Below, piece by piece: positions 51,006 through 58,589 of a stretch of DNA of 58,589 bases (its first letter is position 1; every line of letters starts with the position of its first letter). The stretch is from Nocardioides sp. (GTDB lineage Bacteria > Actinomycetota > Actinomycetes > Propionibacteriales > Nocardioidaceae): the NCBI RefSeq assembly GCF_025964975.1, contig NZ_JAOPXV010000192.1, positions 1-58,589 on the forward strand, given 5' to 3'. Both the position numbers and the translations under genes were made by a program. Under the pieces are notes generated by a model. That model was not told where the DNA came from and made no database searches. It saw nothing but the letters and a program-made list of their open reading frames with translations.

Positions 51006-51944
51006 TCAGCCGAGGGTGTCGATGCGCAGCGCGATCAGCGCCGCGAGCAGGGCCGTGATGCCGACCAGGCCGAGGACCTGGATTTGTGTACGGCGCGCGC
51101 GGGGTGAGTAGACGATGATCGCGGCGATCGCCGCGCCTCCCAGGAGCCCGCCGAGGTGGCCCTGCCAGGAGATGTTGGGTACGGCGAACGTGATGAACAC
51201 GTTGATTGCCAGCAGCACGCCGATGCTGCGCAGGTCAGCCTTCACCTTGAAGGTGATCACCGCGATGGCCCCGAAGAGTCCGTAGATGGCCCCAGAGGCC
51301 CCCAGCGTCAGATCGACCGGCGCGGAGAACCACAGCACGGCGACGGAGCCGGCCAGGCCGGACAGCAGGTAGAGCGCGAGGAAGCGCGCCCGCCCGAAGG
51401 ACCGCTCCACCTCGGGCCCCAGCGACCACAGGGCCAGCATGTTGGCGGCGATGTGCCACGGCTGCACGTGCAGGAACTGACTGGTGACGAGCTGCCAGAA
51501 CGCTCCGTCGGCGACGCCGGGCACCCATGTGCCAGGGGTCGCCAAGGCGCACGTCTGGGCGTCCGCAGCGCCCGGGAAGAACCCGCCGCCAGGCGCGTCG
51601 CAACGACCACGCGGCAGCAGCCCCAGCAGATCCACCAATTGGCTGGCGGCGAAACCCGTCACCAGCACCGCCAGCCAGACGGCGACGTTGACACCGATCA
51701 GGACGTTCGAGGTGAGCGTCGGGTTGTCCGAGCGGCGTCCGCCGTACGTCGCGCGCCCGGACCGCGTCTGCTTCGAGCCCTCCTTGACGCAGGAGGGGCA
51801 CTGGAAGCCGACGGAGGCGTCGCGCATGCAGTCAGGGCAGATCGGTCGCTCACACCGCTGACAGCGGATCCAGGTCTCACGGCCGGCGTGCCGATAGCAG
51901 ATCGGCACGCCGGCGGCGGACTCCGGAGGAGTCGTGGCACTCAT
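51006..51944 (-). CDS. Rhomboid-family intramembrane serine protease with N-terminal zinc ribbon
   Basis: 312 residues. N-terminal B-box-like zinc region CYRHAGRETWIRCQRCERPICPDCM...FQCPSC (residues ~16-53). Then seven or so helices with the catalytic Ser in TLGASGAIYGLFG (about residue 219) and His in SWQGHLGGLLGG (about 264), plus HVQPWHIAANMLAL. Cleaves membrane-protein helices; targets unknown. Followed by cyclophilin on the same strand. Confidence 0.92.
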   Translation of the reverse strand: MSATTPPESAAGVPICYRHAGRETWIRCQRCERPICPDCMRDASVGFQCPSCVKEGSKQTRSGRATYGGRRSDNPTLTSNVLIGVNVAVWLAVLVTGFAASQLVDLLGLLPRGRCDAPGGGFFPGAADAQTCALATPGTWVPGVADGAFWQLVTSQFLHVQPWHIAANMLALWSLGPEVERSFGRARFLALYLLSGLAGSVAVLWFSAPVDLTLGASGAIYGLFGAIAVITFKVKADLRSIGVLLAINVFITFAVPNISWQGHLGGLLGGAAIAAIIVYSPRARRTQIQVLGLVGITALLAALIALRIDTLG

Positions 51945-51964
51945 CGGCGGTGTGGGGGAGTGAT

Positions 51965-52471
<507 letters not shown>

Positions 52472-52598
52472 GGGAGTGCCTCTCGCGTTGGTGGTCTTCG
52501 CCCTCGATCCTGCCATGAGGCCGTTCACCCGACGGGGGGCTGGTCGGCTCATGGGGGACATGGTGAGATGGAGACCTAACCATCTAGGAGGCCACGCA

Positions 52599-53375
52599 AT
52601 GCGCATCGGCAGGCAGAAGTCGATCATGGACCGGGCCCACGACTATGTGGAGTCCGTCGCAGAGACCGTCATCCCGCAGCTCGAGGCCGCGCTGGAGACA
52701 GCGCGAGACAAGGCAGGCCCGGCAATCGCCGACGCACGCGACAAGGCGGCACCCGTCTTCGCCGACGCGCGCGATCGCGCCGTACCTCTCCTGCACGACG
52801 CCCACGAGAAGGCCGGCCCGATCCTGACCGAGGGACGTGCCCGCGCCGCCGAGGCCGCTGTCGCGACCGCCGCGATGGCAGCAGGCACCGCAGCCGCGTC
52901 CCGCGACTTCGCCGCCGCCAAGGTCGCCGAGCTGCGCCGCGAGCCCGAGCCCGAGCCCACCTCGAAGTGGAAGAAGCTCCTGCTTCTCACCGGTCTGCTC
53001 GCCATCGGTGGTGCGATCGCCGGCAAGCTGCGCAAGAAGTCGGCCGGCACGGACAACTGGCAGTCGTCCTACACCCCGACCCCGCCGCCGGCACCGAAGG
53101 CAGCGCCCACCCCGCCGACGAAGCCCGCTGCTGCACCCAGGCCGTCCGCACCCTCCTCCCGTCCTCATGGTGACCCGTTGAGCGACCCGCTCACCTCGGT
53201 CGACCCGGCGACCCCGACCGCGACGGACGCGGCGGACGCCACCGAGGACGTCGGTGGCGGTGCGCCCGGTGAGGCGCTCAGCGACGCCGTGGACACCCCG
53301 CACGAGGTGTCGACGCCCGACGCCCCGGCCGAGGTCGTCGACGTCGACGACGTGCCGGACCAGAAGAAGTCCTGA
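52599..53375 (+). CDS. Helical-repeat protein with one membrane helix (DUF5324-like)
   Basis: 258 residues. Residues ~30-80 hold four near-repeats of about 11 residues: ARDKAGPAIAD, ARDKAAPVFAD, ARDRAVPLLHD, AHEKAGPILTE. One helix follows at about 127-145 (KKLLLLTGLLAIGGAIAGKL), then a Pro/Ala-rich tail and an acidic end. It resembles actinobacterial DUF5324 proteins. SD TAGGAGG 7 nt upstream of ATG 52599. Confidence 0.85.
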   Translation: MRIGRQKSIMDRAHDYVESVAETVIPQLEAALETARDKAGPAIADARDKAAPVFADARDRAVPLLHDAHEKAGPILTEGRARAAEAAVATAAMAAGTAAASRDFAAAKVAELRREPEPEPTSKWKKLLLLTGLLAIGGAIAGKLRKKSAGTDNWQSSYTPTPPPAPKAAPTPPTKPAAAPRPSAPSSRPHGDPLSDPLTSVDPATPTATDAADATEDVGGGAPGEALSDAVDTPHEVSTPDAPAEVVDVDDVPDQKKS

Positions 53376-53386
53376 CCCTTCCGCTC

Positions 53387-53419
53387 GCGAGCCCCGGACC
53401 GTCCTGGTCCGGGGCTCGC
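53387..53419. terminator. Terminator hairpin after the helical-repeat gene
   Basis: GCGAGCCCCGGACC (53387-53400), loop GTCCT, GGTCCGGGGCTCGC (53406-53419), then TGCGTTGT. Perfect 14-bp stem right after the stop. Confidence 0.85.
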
Positions 53420-53445
53420 TGCGTTGTGGCGCTTGCCCCGCTGAT

Positions 53446-53498
53446 CCCCCGGGTAGCCGGGGGAATCGAACGTTCACGCGGGTTGCAACACGAGTGAA
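53446..53498. repeat. Palindromic repeat element, copy 2 (short form)
   Basis: One hairpin CCCCCGG-GTAG-CCGGGGG (53446-53463) followed by a 26-bp imperfect palindrome (53473-53498, arms TTCAC...GTGAA, 11 of 13 pairs, centre GTTGCAAC). Same architecture and centre as 50894-50973, with one hairpin instead of two. In the 252-bp gap 53376-53627, no gene. Confidence 0.75.
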
Positions 53499-53627
53499 GG
53501 TGACGACCCGCCCATGGAGTCCGAGACCCACCGCCGGCGCGTCGGACGTGATGAAGTCGCCGTACGCCGCCTGCTGACGCTCCGGTTGGCGCTCGCCGGA
53601 CAACGACTGGTCCGAGGCTCCGCGAGG

Positions 53628-54641
53628 TCAACGCCGCGGCAGGTCCTGCGGCCGGTTGTCGTCGATCCAGGCGTCGATCTTCTCCCACCAGTCGAAGAGC
53701 CACTCGATCCGCTCGTCGCGACCGTCCGGGATCTCCGATCGGGGCACCTCCCACCAGCGCATGATGAGCTCCTTGTCCATCGGCAGCTCACGCCACACGT
53801 CGGTGACCGTGAGCATGTGGTCCAGGCCTGTGTGCGCGACGAGCACCACGTCCGCCTCTGGCGCCGCGTCGAGCGCGGCCAGGAACCCGCCCGGACGCGG
53901 CGCGAGCACGTTGGTCATCTGCTCTGCCCGGTCGGCCATCCTCCCCAGTCCGAGCTTGCGCAGCCGGGCGATCGCCCGCTCGCGGCGCGCGGCGGTGAAG
54001 TTGCCGCCCTCGGGGAAGATCACGAAGGCATCGTTGGAGTCGAGGCCGCTCGCGAGTCGCGCGATCTTGCTCTCGAAGTCCTCGCCGGGGCCGGGGTTGG
54101 TGGAGATGAAGGCGGACGGGATCCGGTTGAGCAGGACGTCGATCGCCGGGTCCCACGCCAGCGTGTCCTTCAGCACCACGCGGGGTTCACGGCCGTACCA
54201 GTGCAGCAGGGCATACATCAGCGTGAACGAGTCGCCCGGGCCGGCGTGGCGACAGCAGACCAGGATCGGTTTGTCCGGGTGCGCGTCGGGGCCCGGGCCG
54301 TCGGTGCGGATCCGCAGCGCGAGCACCCGCTTCGCCTCACCGAAGAACAGCACGAGCACCCACTGCGCCAGGTCGTAGTGGATGCCGGCGAAGTAGGGCG
54401 AGCGCAGCCGCCAGCCGAAGCCGGAGGCCAGCCACAGCCCGAGCAGGACCAGCAGCAGCAGCGACTCGGCGACGAGGTAGAGCATCGCCACCCACAGCAG
54501 CCTCAGCGCGCGCCAGCGTCCCGGCAGCAGCGGCGACAGGGCCAGGGTGGCGATCAGCCACAGCGGCAGGGTCACCACGAGGAACGTCGTGATCAGCACG
54601 AGCGTCGGCGCGATCACGAACCGTCGCAGCGCCCAGGTCAT
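53628..54641 (-). CDS. 1-acylglycerol-3-phosphate acyltransferase-like membrane enzyme
   Basis: 337 residues. Two hydrophobic N-terminal helices (about 8-30 and 47-74), then a PlsC-like domain with CCRHAGPGDSFTLMYAL (H-x4-D, the catalytic pair, modified to HAGPGD) and VIFPEGGNFTAARRERAIARL. It probably esterifies lysophospholipids. ATGA overlap with patatin. Confidence 0.85.
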   Translation of the reverse strand: MTWALRRFVIAPTLVLITTFLVVTLPLWLIATLALSPLLPGRWRALRLLWVAMLYLVAESLLLLVLLGLWLASGFGWRLRSPYFAGIHYDLAQWVLVLFFGEAKRVLALRIRTDGPGPDAHPDKPILVCCRHAGPGDSFTLMYALLHWYGREPRVVLKDTLAWDPAIDVLLNRIPSAFISTNPGPGEDFESKIARLASGLDSNDAFVIFPEGGNFTAARRERAIARLRKLGLGRMADRAEQMTNVLAPRPGGFLAALDAAPEADVVLVAHTGLDHMLTVTDVWRELPMDKELIMRWWEVPRSEIPDGRDERIEWLFDWWEKIDAWIDDNRPQDLPRR

Positions 54642-55498
54642 CGGGCGGCCAGGTGCTCGTCGAGGTAGGTCCGAGACGCGGCGTACGTCGCATCGATGCG
54701 CCGCTGCACGGAGTTGAAGTCGCGGAAGGCGAGCATGGTGTCGTCCTTGGGCGACGTCCCGGCAGCGGGTAGGACGTGCACCTCGACGTCGTCGGGGATC
54801 TCCGCCAGCTCGCGCATGAAGCGGTGACGACGGGCCACCTCGAAGCTGACCCGGGCGACCTCCCACGGTCGTCTCGGCACCTGGAGCGGGCGGTCGATCC
54901 GGCCGACCTGGAGCACGAAGATCCGCGTCGCTCCGAGCGCTGCAGCGCGGCCCACGGGGATGGAGTTGACGATGCCGCCGTCGAGGAAGTGCTCCTCGCC
55001 GTACTCCGTCGTGGCCCGCGCGGGCGGGAGCAGGCCCGGGACGGCCGCGCTGGCGACGATGGCGGGCACGAGCGGGCCGCTGGTGAACCAGTGCTCGGCG
55101 GCTCGCTCGATGCTGGCCGCGCAGACGCCGAACCTGACCGGGAGGTCCTCGAAGGTCAGGTCGCCGAACTCGTCCATCAGGCGCTCGGTGAGCGGCTTCG
55201 AGGAGTAGATGTTGCGACCGCCGGTGGCCACGACGCGGCGTACGGTCCGCAGCGGTCGCTCCCGGAAGAGGTCGACGCCGTCGGTCGAACCCGCCTGCGC
55301 GGTGGTGGCCCACAGGTCGGTGAGCCGGTCGATCACGGCGAGGGTGGGGTCGCGCGCGACCATCGCGCCGTTGAGGGCACCTACGCTGGTCCCCAGCACG
55401 AGGTCGGGGGTGATCTCCCGCTCGAAGACCGCGCGGAGCATGCCGACCTCGACCGCCCCCAGCACCCCACCACCGCCCAGCACGAATGCGGTGGTCAC
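54638..55498 (-). CDS. Patatin-like phospholipase
   Basis: 286 residues. Oxyanion loop GGGGVLGAVEVGML (about 8-21), nucleophile GTSVGALNG (about 36-44), and the catalytic Asp in LDGGIVNSIPV (about 171-181). Membrane-lipid acyl hydrolase of the RssA type. Overlaps the acyltransferase, suggesting paired lipid remodelling. GTG start 3 bp after the DUF3817 stop. Confidence 0.9.
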   Translation of the reverse strand: MTTAFVLGGGGVLGAVEVGMLRAVFEREITPDLVLGTSVGALNGAMVARDPTLAVIDRLTDLWATTAQAGSTDGVDLFRERPLRTVRRVVATGGRNIYSSKPLTERLMDEFGDLTFEDLPVRFGVCAASIERAAEHWFTSGPLVPAIVASAAVPGLLPPARATTEYGEEHFLDGGIVNSIPVGRAAALGATRIFVLQVGRIDRPLQVPRRPWEVARVSFEVARRHRFMRELAEIPDDVEVHVLPAAGTSPKDDTMLAFRDFNSVQRRIDATYAASRTYLDEHLAAR

Positions 55499-55501
55499 GG
55501 G

Positions 55502-55858
55502 TCAGGCCAGCTCTGCGTGCTCGGACCGGACCCGCTGGGTGGCGCGGTGCTCGGCCCAGAACGAGAGCAGCGGGATGGTGCCGCAGATGAGGGTGACCAC
55601 GAGGTAGGGCATCTCCCAGCCTGCGCGCCGACCCAGCATGAACGCGACGATGAGGAAGATGAGGTAGAGCCAGCCGTGCGCGACGCCGAGGTACTGCGAG
55701 ATGCCGGCGCCGATCTCGTAGGCCGTGCCACCTTGCGGCATCGCCTCGGGGAACAGGAGGTAGCCGTAGTGCAGCGGCAGACCGACCAGGCACAGGACGA
55801 CGAGCAGCACACCGACGACGGTGGCCATGACGCGGTAGCGGAGCAGGGCGGCCTTCAC
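55502..55858 (-). CDS. DUF3817 integral membrane protein
   Basis: 118 residues with three helices (about 8-30, 48-73 and 80-101). Contains YRVMATVVGVLLVVLCLVGLPLHYG and ISQYLGVAHGWLYLIFLIVAFMLGRRAGW, the DUF3817 core. GTG start in a GTGA overlap with SURF1; the pairing is common in actinobacteria. Confidence 0.9.
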   Translation of the reverse strand: MKAALLRYRVMATVVGVLLVVLCLVGLPLHYGYLLFPEAMPQGGTAYEIGAGISQYLGVAHGWLYLIFLIVAFMLGRRAGWEMPYLVVTLICGTIPLLSFWAEHRATQRVRSEHAELA

Positions 55859-56655
55859 GTCGGGGAGTCTGTCACGCGTCCGGTGGCCTGCTCGTCGCGG
55901 ACCCAGCGCCACCAGATGAACGCGGCGAAGCCGCCGAAGACCCACCACTCCAGGGCGTAGAGCAGGTTGCGCAGCGCGGTGAAGCGCCCCACGGGCGGGA
56001 GCGCATCGAGGGAGGCGGGCGACAGGCCTGCGGTGGGGTCGGTGGCGATGGCGTAGGCGCTGTAGAGGTCGTTCTCCACGCGCTGGATCGCGTCGGCTGT
56101 GCGGAGCTGGGGCACCACGTCGTCGTCGGGGTCGTCGTCGACCGAGCCGTTGCCGTCGGGCGGTTGCAGCCAGCCGGTGACCTCCCCGCGCCCGGTCGGC
56201 GCCACCACGTCGTCGACGGACTCTGTCCAGCCGAGGACGACGGGGATCGCAGGCTGGCCGGCATCGCCGACGGCGATCGGGACGACGGGCCAGAAACCGT
56301 CGCGATCGTCGAGCTCGCGGCCGGACACGAAGAACAACCCCTCGGGCAACCACTCCCCCTCGATGGTGACCGGCCGACCGACGTCGTTGCCGGGGAACGG
56401 GTCGTCCGGTCCCATCACGTCGCGCAGCGGCACCGGGTCGAGCTGGGTGAGGTCGCGGGCCTCGGCGGCGCGCCGCTGCTGCCAGGCCTCGAGCTGCCAC
56501 CAGCCCAGTGCGGCCGCGATCGCGACGAGCACGATCGCAAGCAGGGTGGGGCCGATCAGGCGAACCCTCGAGCGCTGATGGCCACCTCGCACGACGACCA
56601 CCTCGTCACCGTGCGCTGTCTGGTCCGGGCCCCCGTGGCCGTCGGCTTCGCTCAC
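55855..56655 (-). CDS. SURF1-family protein (cytochrome oxidase biogenesis)
   Basis: 266 residues. Two helices at the ends (about 30-52 and 228-249) enclose the SURF1 periplasmic domain: GWWQLEAWQQRRAAEARDL, RPVTIEGEWLPEGLFFVSGRELDDRDGFWPVVPI, RFTALRNLLYALEWWVFGGFA. Inserts heme a into oxidase. GTG start in a GTGA overlap with the lipoprotein gene. Confidence 0.92.
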   Translation of the reverse strand: MSEADGHGGPDQTAHGDEVVVVRGGHQRSRVRLIGPTLLAIVLVAIAAALGWWQLEAWQQRRAAEARDLTQLDPVPLRDVMGPDDPFPGNDVGRPVTIEGEWLPEGLFFVSGRELDDRDGFWPVVPIAVGDAGQPAIPVVLGWTESVDDVVAPTGRGEVTGWLQPPDGNGSVDDDPDDDVVPQLRTADAIQRVENDLYSAYAIATDPTAGLSPASLDALPPVGRFTALRNLLYALEWWVFGGFAAFIWWRWVRDEQATGRVTDSPT

Positions 56656-57695
56656 AGGCCCATCGGCTTCACCTCGTTGCACACCGCGAACGGCAGCAGG
56701 TCGGTCAGCGTGGCCCTCGCGGCTGCGCCGGGCTCCACGACGGAGTAGCCGATGCGTCCCGTCGACGGGTCGACCACACCGTCCACGAAGGCGTCCTCGA
56801 AGCCGAGGTGACCCACTGTCGGGAAGTCGGTCGCGAGCTCGGCGCGGTCGAAGAGGTCGGGGCGCTCCGGGCCGAGCCGGGCCGTGGCCAGGCCGTCGTT
56901 GAAGCTCATGGCGACGGCGGACAGGGGGTCGAGGTCGGTCGGGTCGTGTGCGCTCACCACGGCCTCCTGGTCCTCGATGTGGGCGTCCGGCCCCAGCGCC
57001 GTACTCAGCGGCACGCACCCGGCGCGGTAGTAGGTCGACTCCGCGGGGGCGTCGTGGGTGAGGTCGGCGATGCCCTCGATCGTGCCCCACGTGTCCACAT
57101 CCGTGTCTGACGAAGAGACCGCGCCGAGCGAGACGAGGTGCTGCGCGGTGTCGACGACACCGCCCGCGAGGCCGGCGACACCTGCGTCCACTGCTGCCTG
57201 TACGGCGCCCATGTCGAGGTCGGCGCGGAAGCCGAGGATCCAGCCCTTGCCGGCGGGAGTCGTGAAGTGCGCCTCCCAGTCGACGTCGTCCTGGGTGAAG
57301 CCGTGGTCGAGCATCAGCTCGGAGCCGTCGTCGAGCAGCATGCCCTCGGCCAGGAGCACCGACTCGCGGCGCGCCCGCTCCCAGAAGTCCCTCCGATCGC
57401 TCATCGGGTCGTCGCTGGTCAGGTGGGGCACCCCCAGGGTGGCCCGCACCTGGTCGAAGTCGGTCACGGTGATCGCGGTGGCATCGGCAGGGACCAGCGA
57501 CAGGGCTGCCGCGCCGACGGCGATCTCCGCGTCGACGTCGTAGGCCGGGATGGTCGCGGCGGCCCTGGGCGGCAACGACTGCGGCCTCAGCTCGGGGTCG
57601 TCGCCGCACCCAGCCAGAACGGTCAGCATGAGGGCCGCGAGGCACCACGCCGGCCATCGAGGGGCGCGCGGCGTCGGGCCGGTCGGGAAAAACAC
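56652..57695 (-). CDS. Lipoprotein of unknown function
   Basis: 347 residues. N-terminus APRWPAWCLAALMLTVLAGC with lipobox LAGC (about 25-28), then a large extracytoplasmic domain with no known motif (PAYDVDAEIAVGAAALSLVPADATAITVTDFDQVRATLG...). One Cys pair late in the protein (RAGCVPL, FAVCNEV) may form a disulphide. GTG start 57695. First gene of the minus-strand unit ending at 53628. Confidence 0.75.
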   Translation of the reverse strand: MFFPTGPTPRAPRWPAWCLAALMLTVLAGCGDDPELRPQSLPPRAAATIPAYDVDAEIAVGAAALSLVPADATAITVTDFDQVRATLGVPHLTSDDPMSDRRDFWERARRESVLLAEGMLLDDGSELMLDHGFTQDDVDWEAHFTTPAGKGWILGFRADLDMGAVQAAVDAGVAGLAGGVVDTAQHLVSLGAVSSSDTDVDTWGTIEGIADLTHDAPAESTYYRAGCVPLSTALGPDAHIEDQEAVVSAHDPTDLDPLSAVAMSFNDGLATARLGPERPDLFDRAELATDFPTVGHLGFEDAFVDGVVDPSTGRIGYSVVEPGAAARATLTDLLPFAVCNEVKPMGL

Positions 57696-57792
57696 GGCGT
57701 GAGTCTGCCACTCGGCATACGAGCGGCGTGAGCCCGCGTACCCTTCGACACTGGGATCGCCACCGGCGGTCGTGCTGGAGAGGGACCGCGCG

Positions 57793-58589
57793 AGATGACT
57801 GTGACGAGTGGCACCGCGACCGCGGCGACCGGGTCGCTGACGGGCGAGGAGGCGACCTGGTTCGCCGGGGCCTTCACCAAGATGGCCGACAACATCGGCC
57901 TGGCCGTCCTCGGCAAGGACCACGTGGTCCGACTCGCGCTCACCTGCCTGCTCTCCGAGGGCCACCTGCTGCTCGAGGACCTCCCCGGGACCGGCAAGAC
58001 GATGCTGGCCCGCGCACTGTCCAACACCATCGAGGGCAGCCACGCCCGCATCCAGTTCACCCCGGACCTGTTGCCCACCGACGTCACCGGTGTGACCGTC
58101 TACGACCAGCACAAGGGCACCTTCGACTTCCACCAGGGCCCGATCTTCCACGACATCGTGCTGGCCGACGAGATCAACCGGGCGTCCCCCAAGACGCAGG
58201 CCGCGCTGCTCGAGGTGATGGAGGAGGGGCACGTGACCGTCGACGGGGTCACCCACGACGTGCCCCAGCCCTTCATGGTGATCGCGACGCAGAACCCGAT
58301 CGAGCAGGCCGGGACCTACCGGCTGCCCGAGGCCCAGCTCGACCGGTTCTTGATGAAGACGTCGATGGGCTACCCCGACCGTGCGGCGACGATCGAGCTG
58401 CTCATGAACGCGGCCGTGCGCGACCGGGCGTCGCTGGTCACGCCGGTGATCACGGCCGCCACCATCTCGCAGATGAGCGGGCTCGCCGACCAGGTCTACG
58501 TCGACCCCGCCGTCGTGGGCTACGTCGCCGAGCTGGCCGAGGAGTCGCGTCGCCAGCCGCACGTCAAGCTCGGCCTGTCGGCGCGGGGC
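57793..58589 (+). CDS. MoxR-family AAA+ ATPase (partial, 3' end beyond window)
   Basis: 265 residues in view. Walker A LEDLPGTGKTM, Walker B VLADEINRA, sensor 1 VIATQNPIEQAGTYRLPEAQLDRFLM. AAA+ chaperone-type ATPase usually followed by DUF58 and transglutaminase-like genes, which would be off the window. ATG 57793; GGAGAGG 10 nt upstream. Confidence 0.95.

Noticed and set aside
53500..53627. Possible N-terminal coding remnant after repeat copy 2 (minus-strand frame beginning MSGERQPERQ)
   Set aside because: It runs into the repeat and has no recognised family; too short to support.

Overview
The window is high-GC actinobacterial DNA. Many genes start with GTG and many neighbours overlap by GTGA or ATGA. 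A Nocardioides-like actinomycete is the best guess, because alkB is fused to rubredoxin, polyphosphate glucokinase is present, CrgA appears duplicated and a full pknA/pknB/pbpA/rodA/pstP/fhaAB cell-wall cluster is present. This is read from gene content only; no database comparison was possible.

1-10.9 kb holds general chromosomal genes: an alkane 1-monooxygenase-rubredoxin fusion cut by the window edge, polyphosphate glucokinase, a decayed MMPL/RND transporter with three frame changes, malic enzyme, glutathione peroxidase, a nitroreductase, an F420-type luciferase-like oxidoreductase, a HAD hydrolase and a secreted matrixin-type metalloprotease.

10.9-18.9 kb is a complete protocatechuate branch of the beta-ketoadipate pathway in two transcription units. 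pcaJIF lies on the minus strand beside a LysR regulator. pcaHGBL lies on the plus strand beside an IclR regulator and is joined end to end by GTGA overlaps. pcaL is a fused enol-lactone hydrolase/decarboxylase.

19.0-26.2 kb is a ring-hydroxylating dioxygenase module: 3Fe-4S ferredoxin, ferredoxin reductase, alpha and beta oxygenase subunits, an MFS carrier, a beta-hydroxyacid-type dehydrogenase, a class II aldolase-fold protein and an FCD-type GntR regulator with two matching TGGT-N3-ACCA operators. The gene set resembles the upper part of a phthalate-type route (dioxygenase, dehydrogenase, decarboxylase) that would deliver protocatechuate to the pca genes.

26.3-40.4 kb, bounded on the left by an IS110 remnant and on the right by tRNA-Leu(CAG), holds a second catabolic module. 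It has two PuuE/cyclic-imide-hydrolase-like NodB proteins around an SDR, a 7Fe ferredoxin and TrxR-like ferredoxin reductase, an arylmalonate decarboxylase/maleate isomerase-like protein that lacks the catalytic cysteines, a YciI protein, a sugar-epimerase-like protein, an IclR regulator, a one-component Rieske oxygenase, a two-permease NMT1/SsuABC-type ABC importer and an isochorismatase-fold amidase. Two copies of one operator-like sequence precede the two catabolic transcripts. Imide or amide hydrolysis feeding an aromatic acid into the dioxygenase and pca pathways is my leading inference; the substrate is not proven by the sequence.

40.4-58.6 kb is conserved core: the fhaA-fhaB-pstP-rodA-pbpA-pknA-pknB cluster, DUF881, a CrgA with two repeats, rhomboid protease, cyclophilin, then acyltransferase, patatin, DUF3817, SURF1, a lipoprotein and the start of a MoxR ATPase. 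This order resembles the near-origin region of other actinobacteria. Two copies of a palindromic repeat with flanking hairpins sit in gaps of this region.
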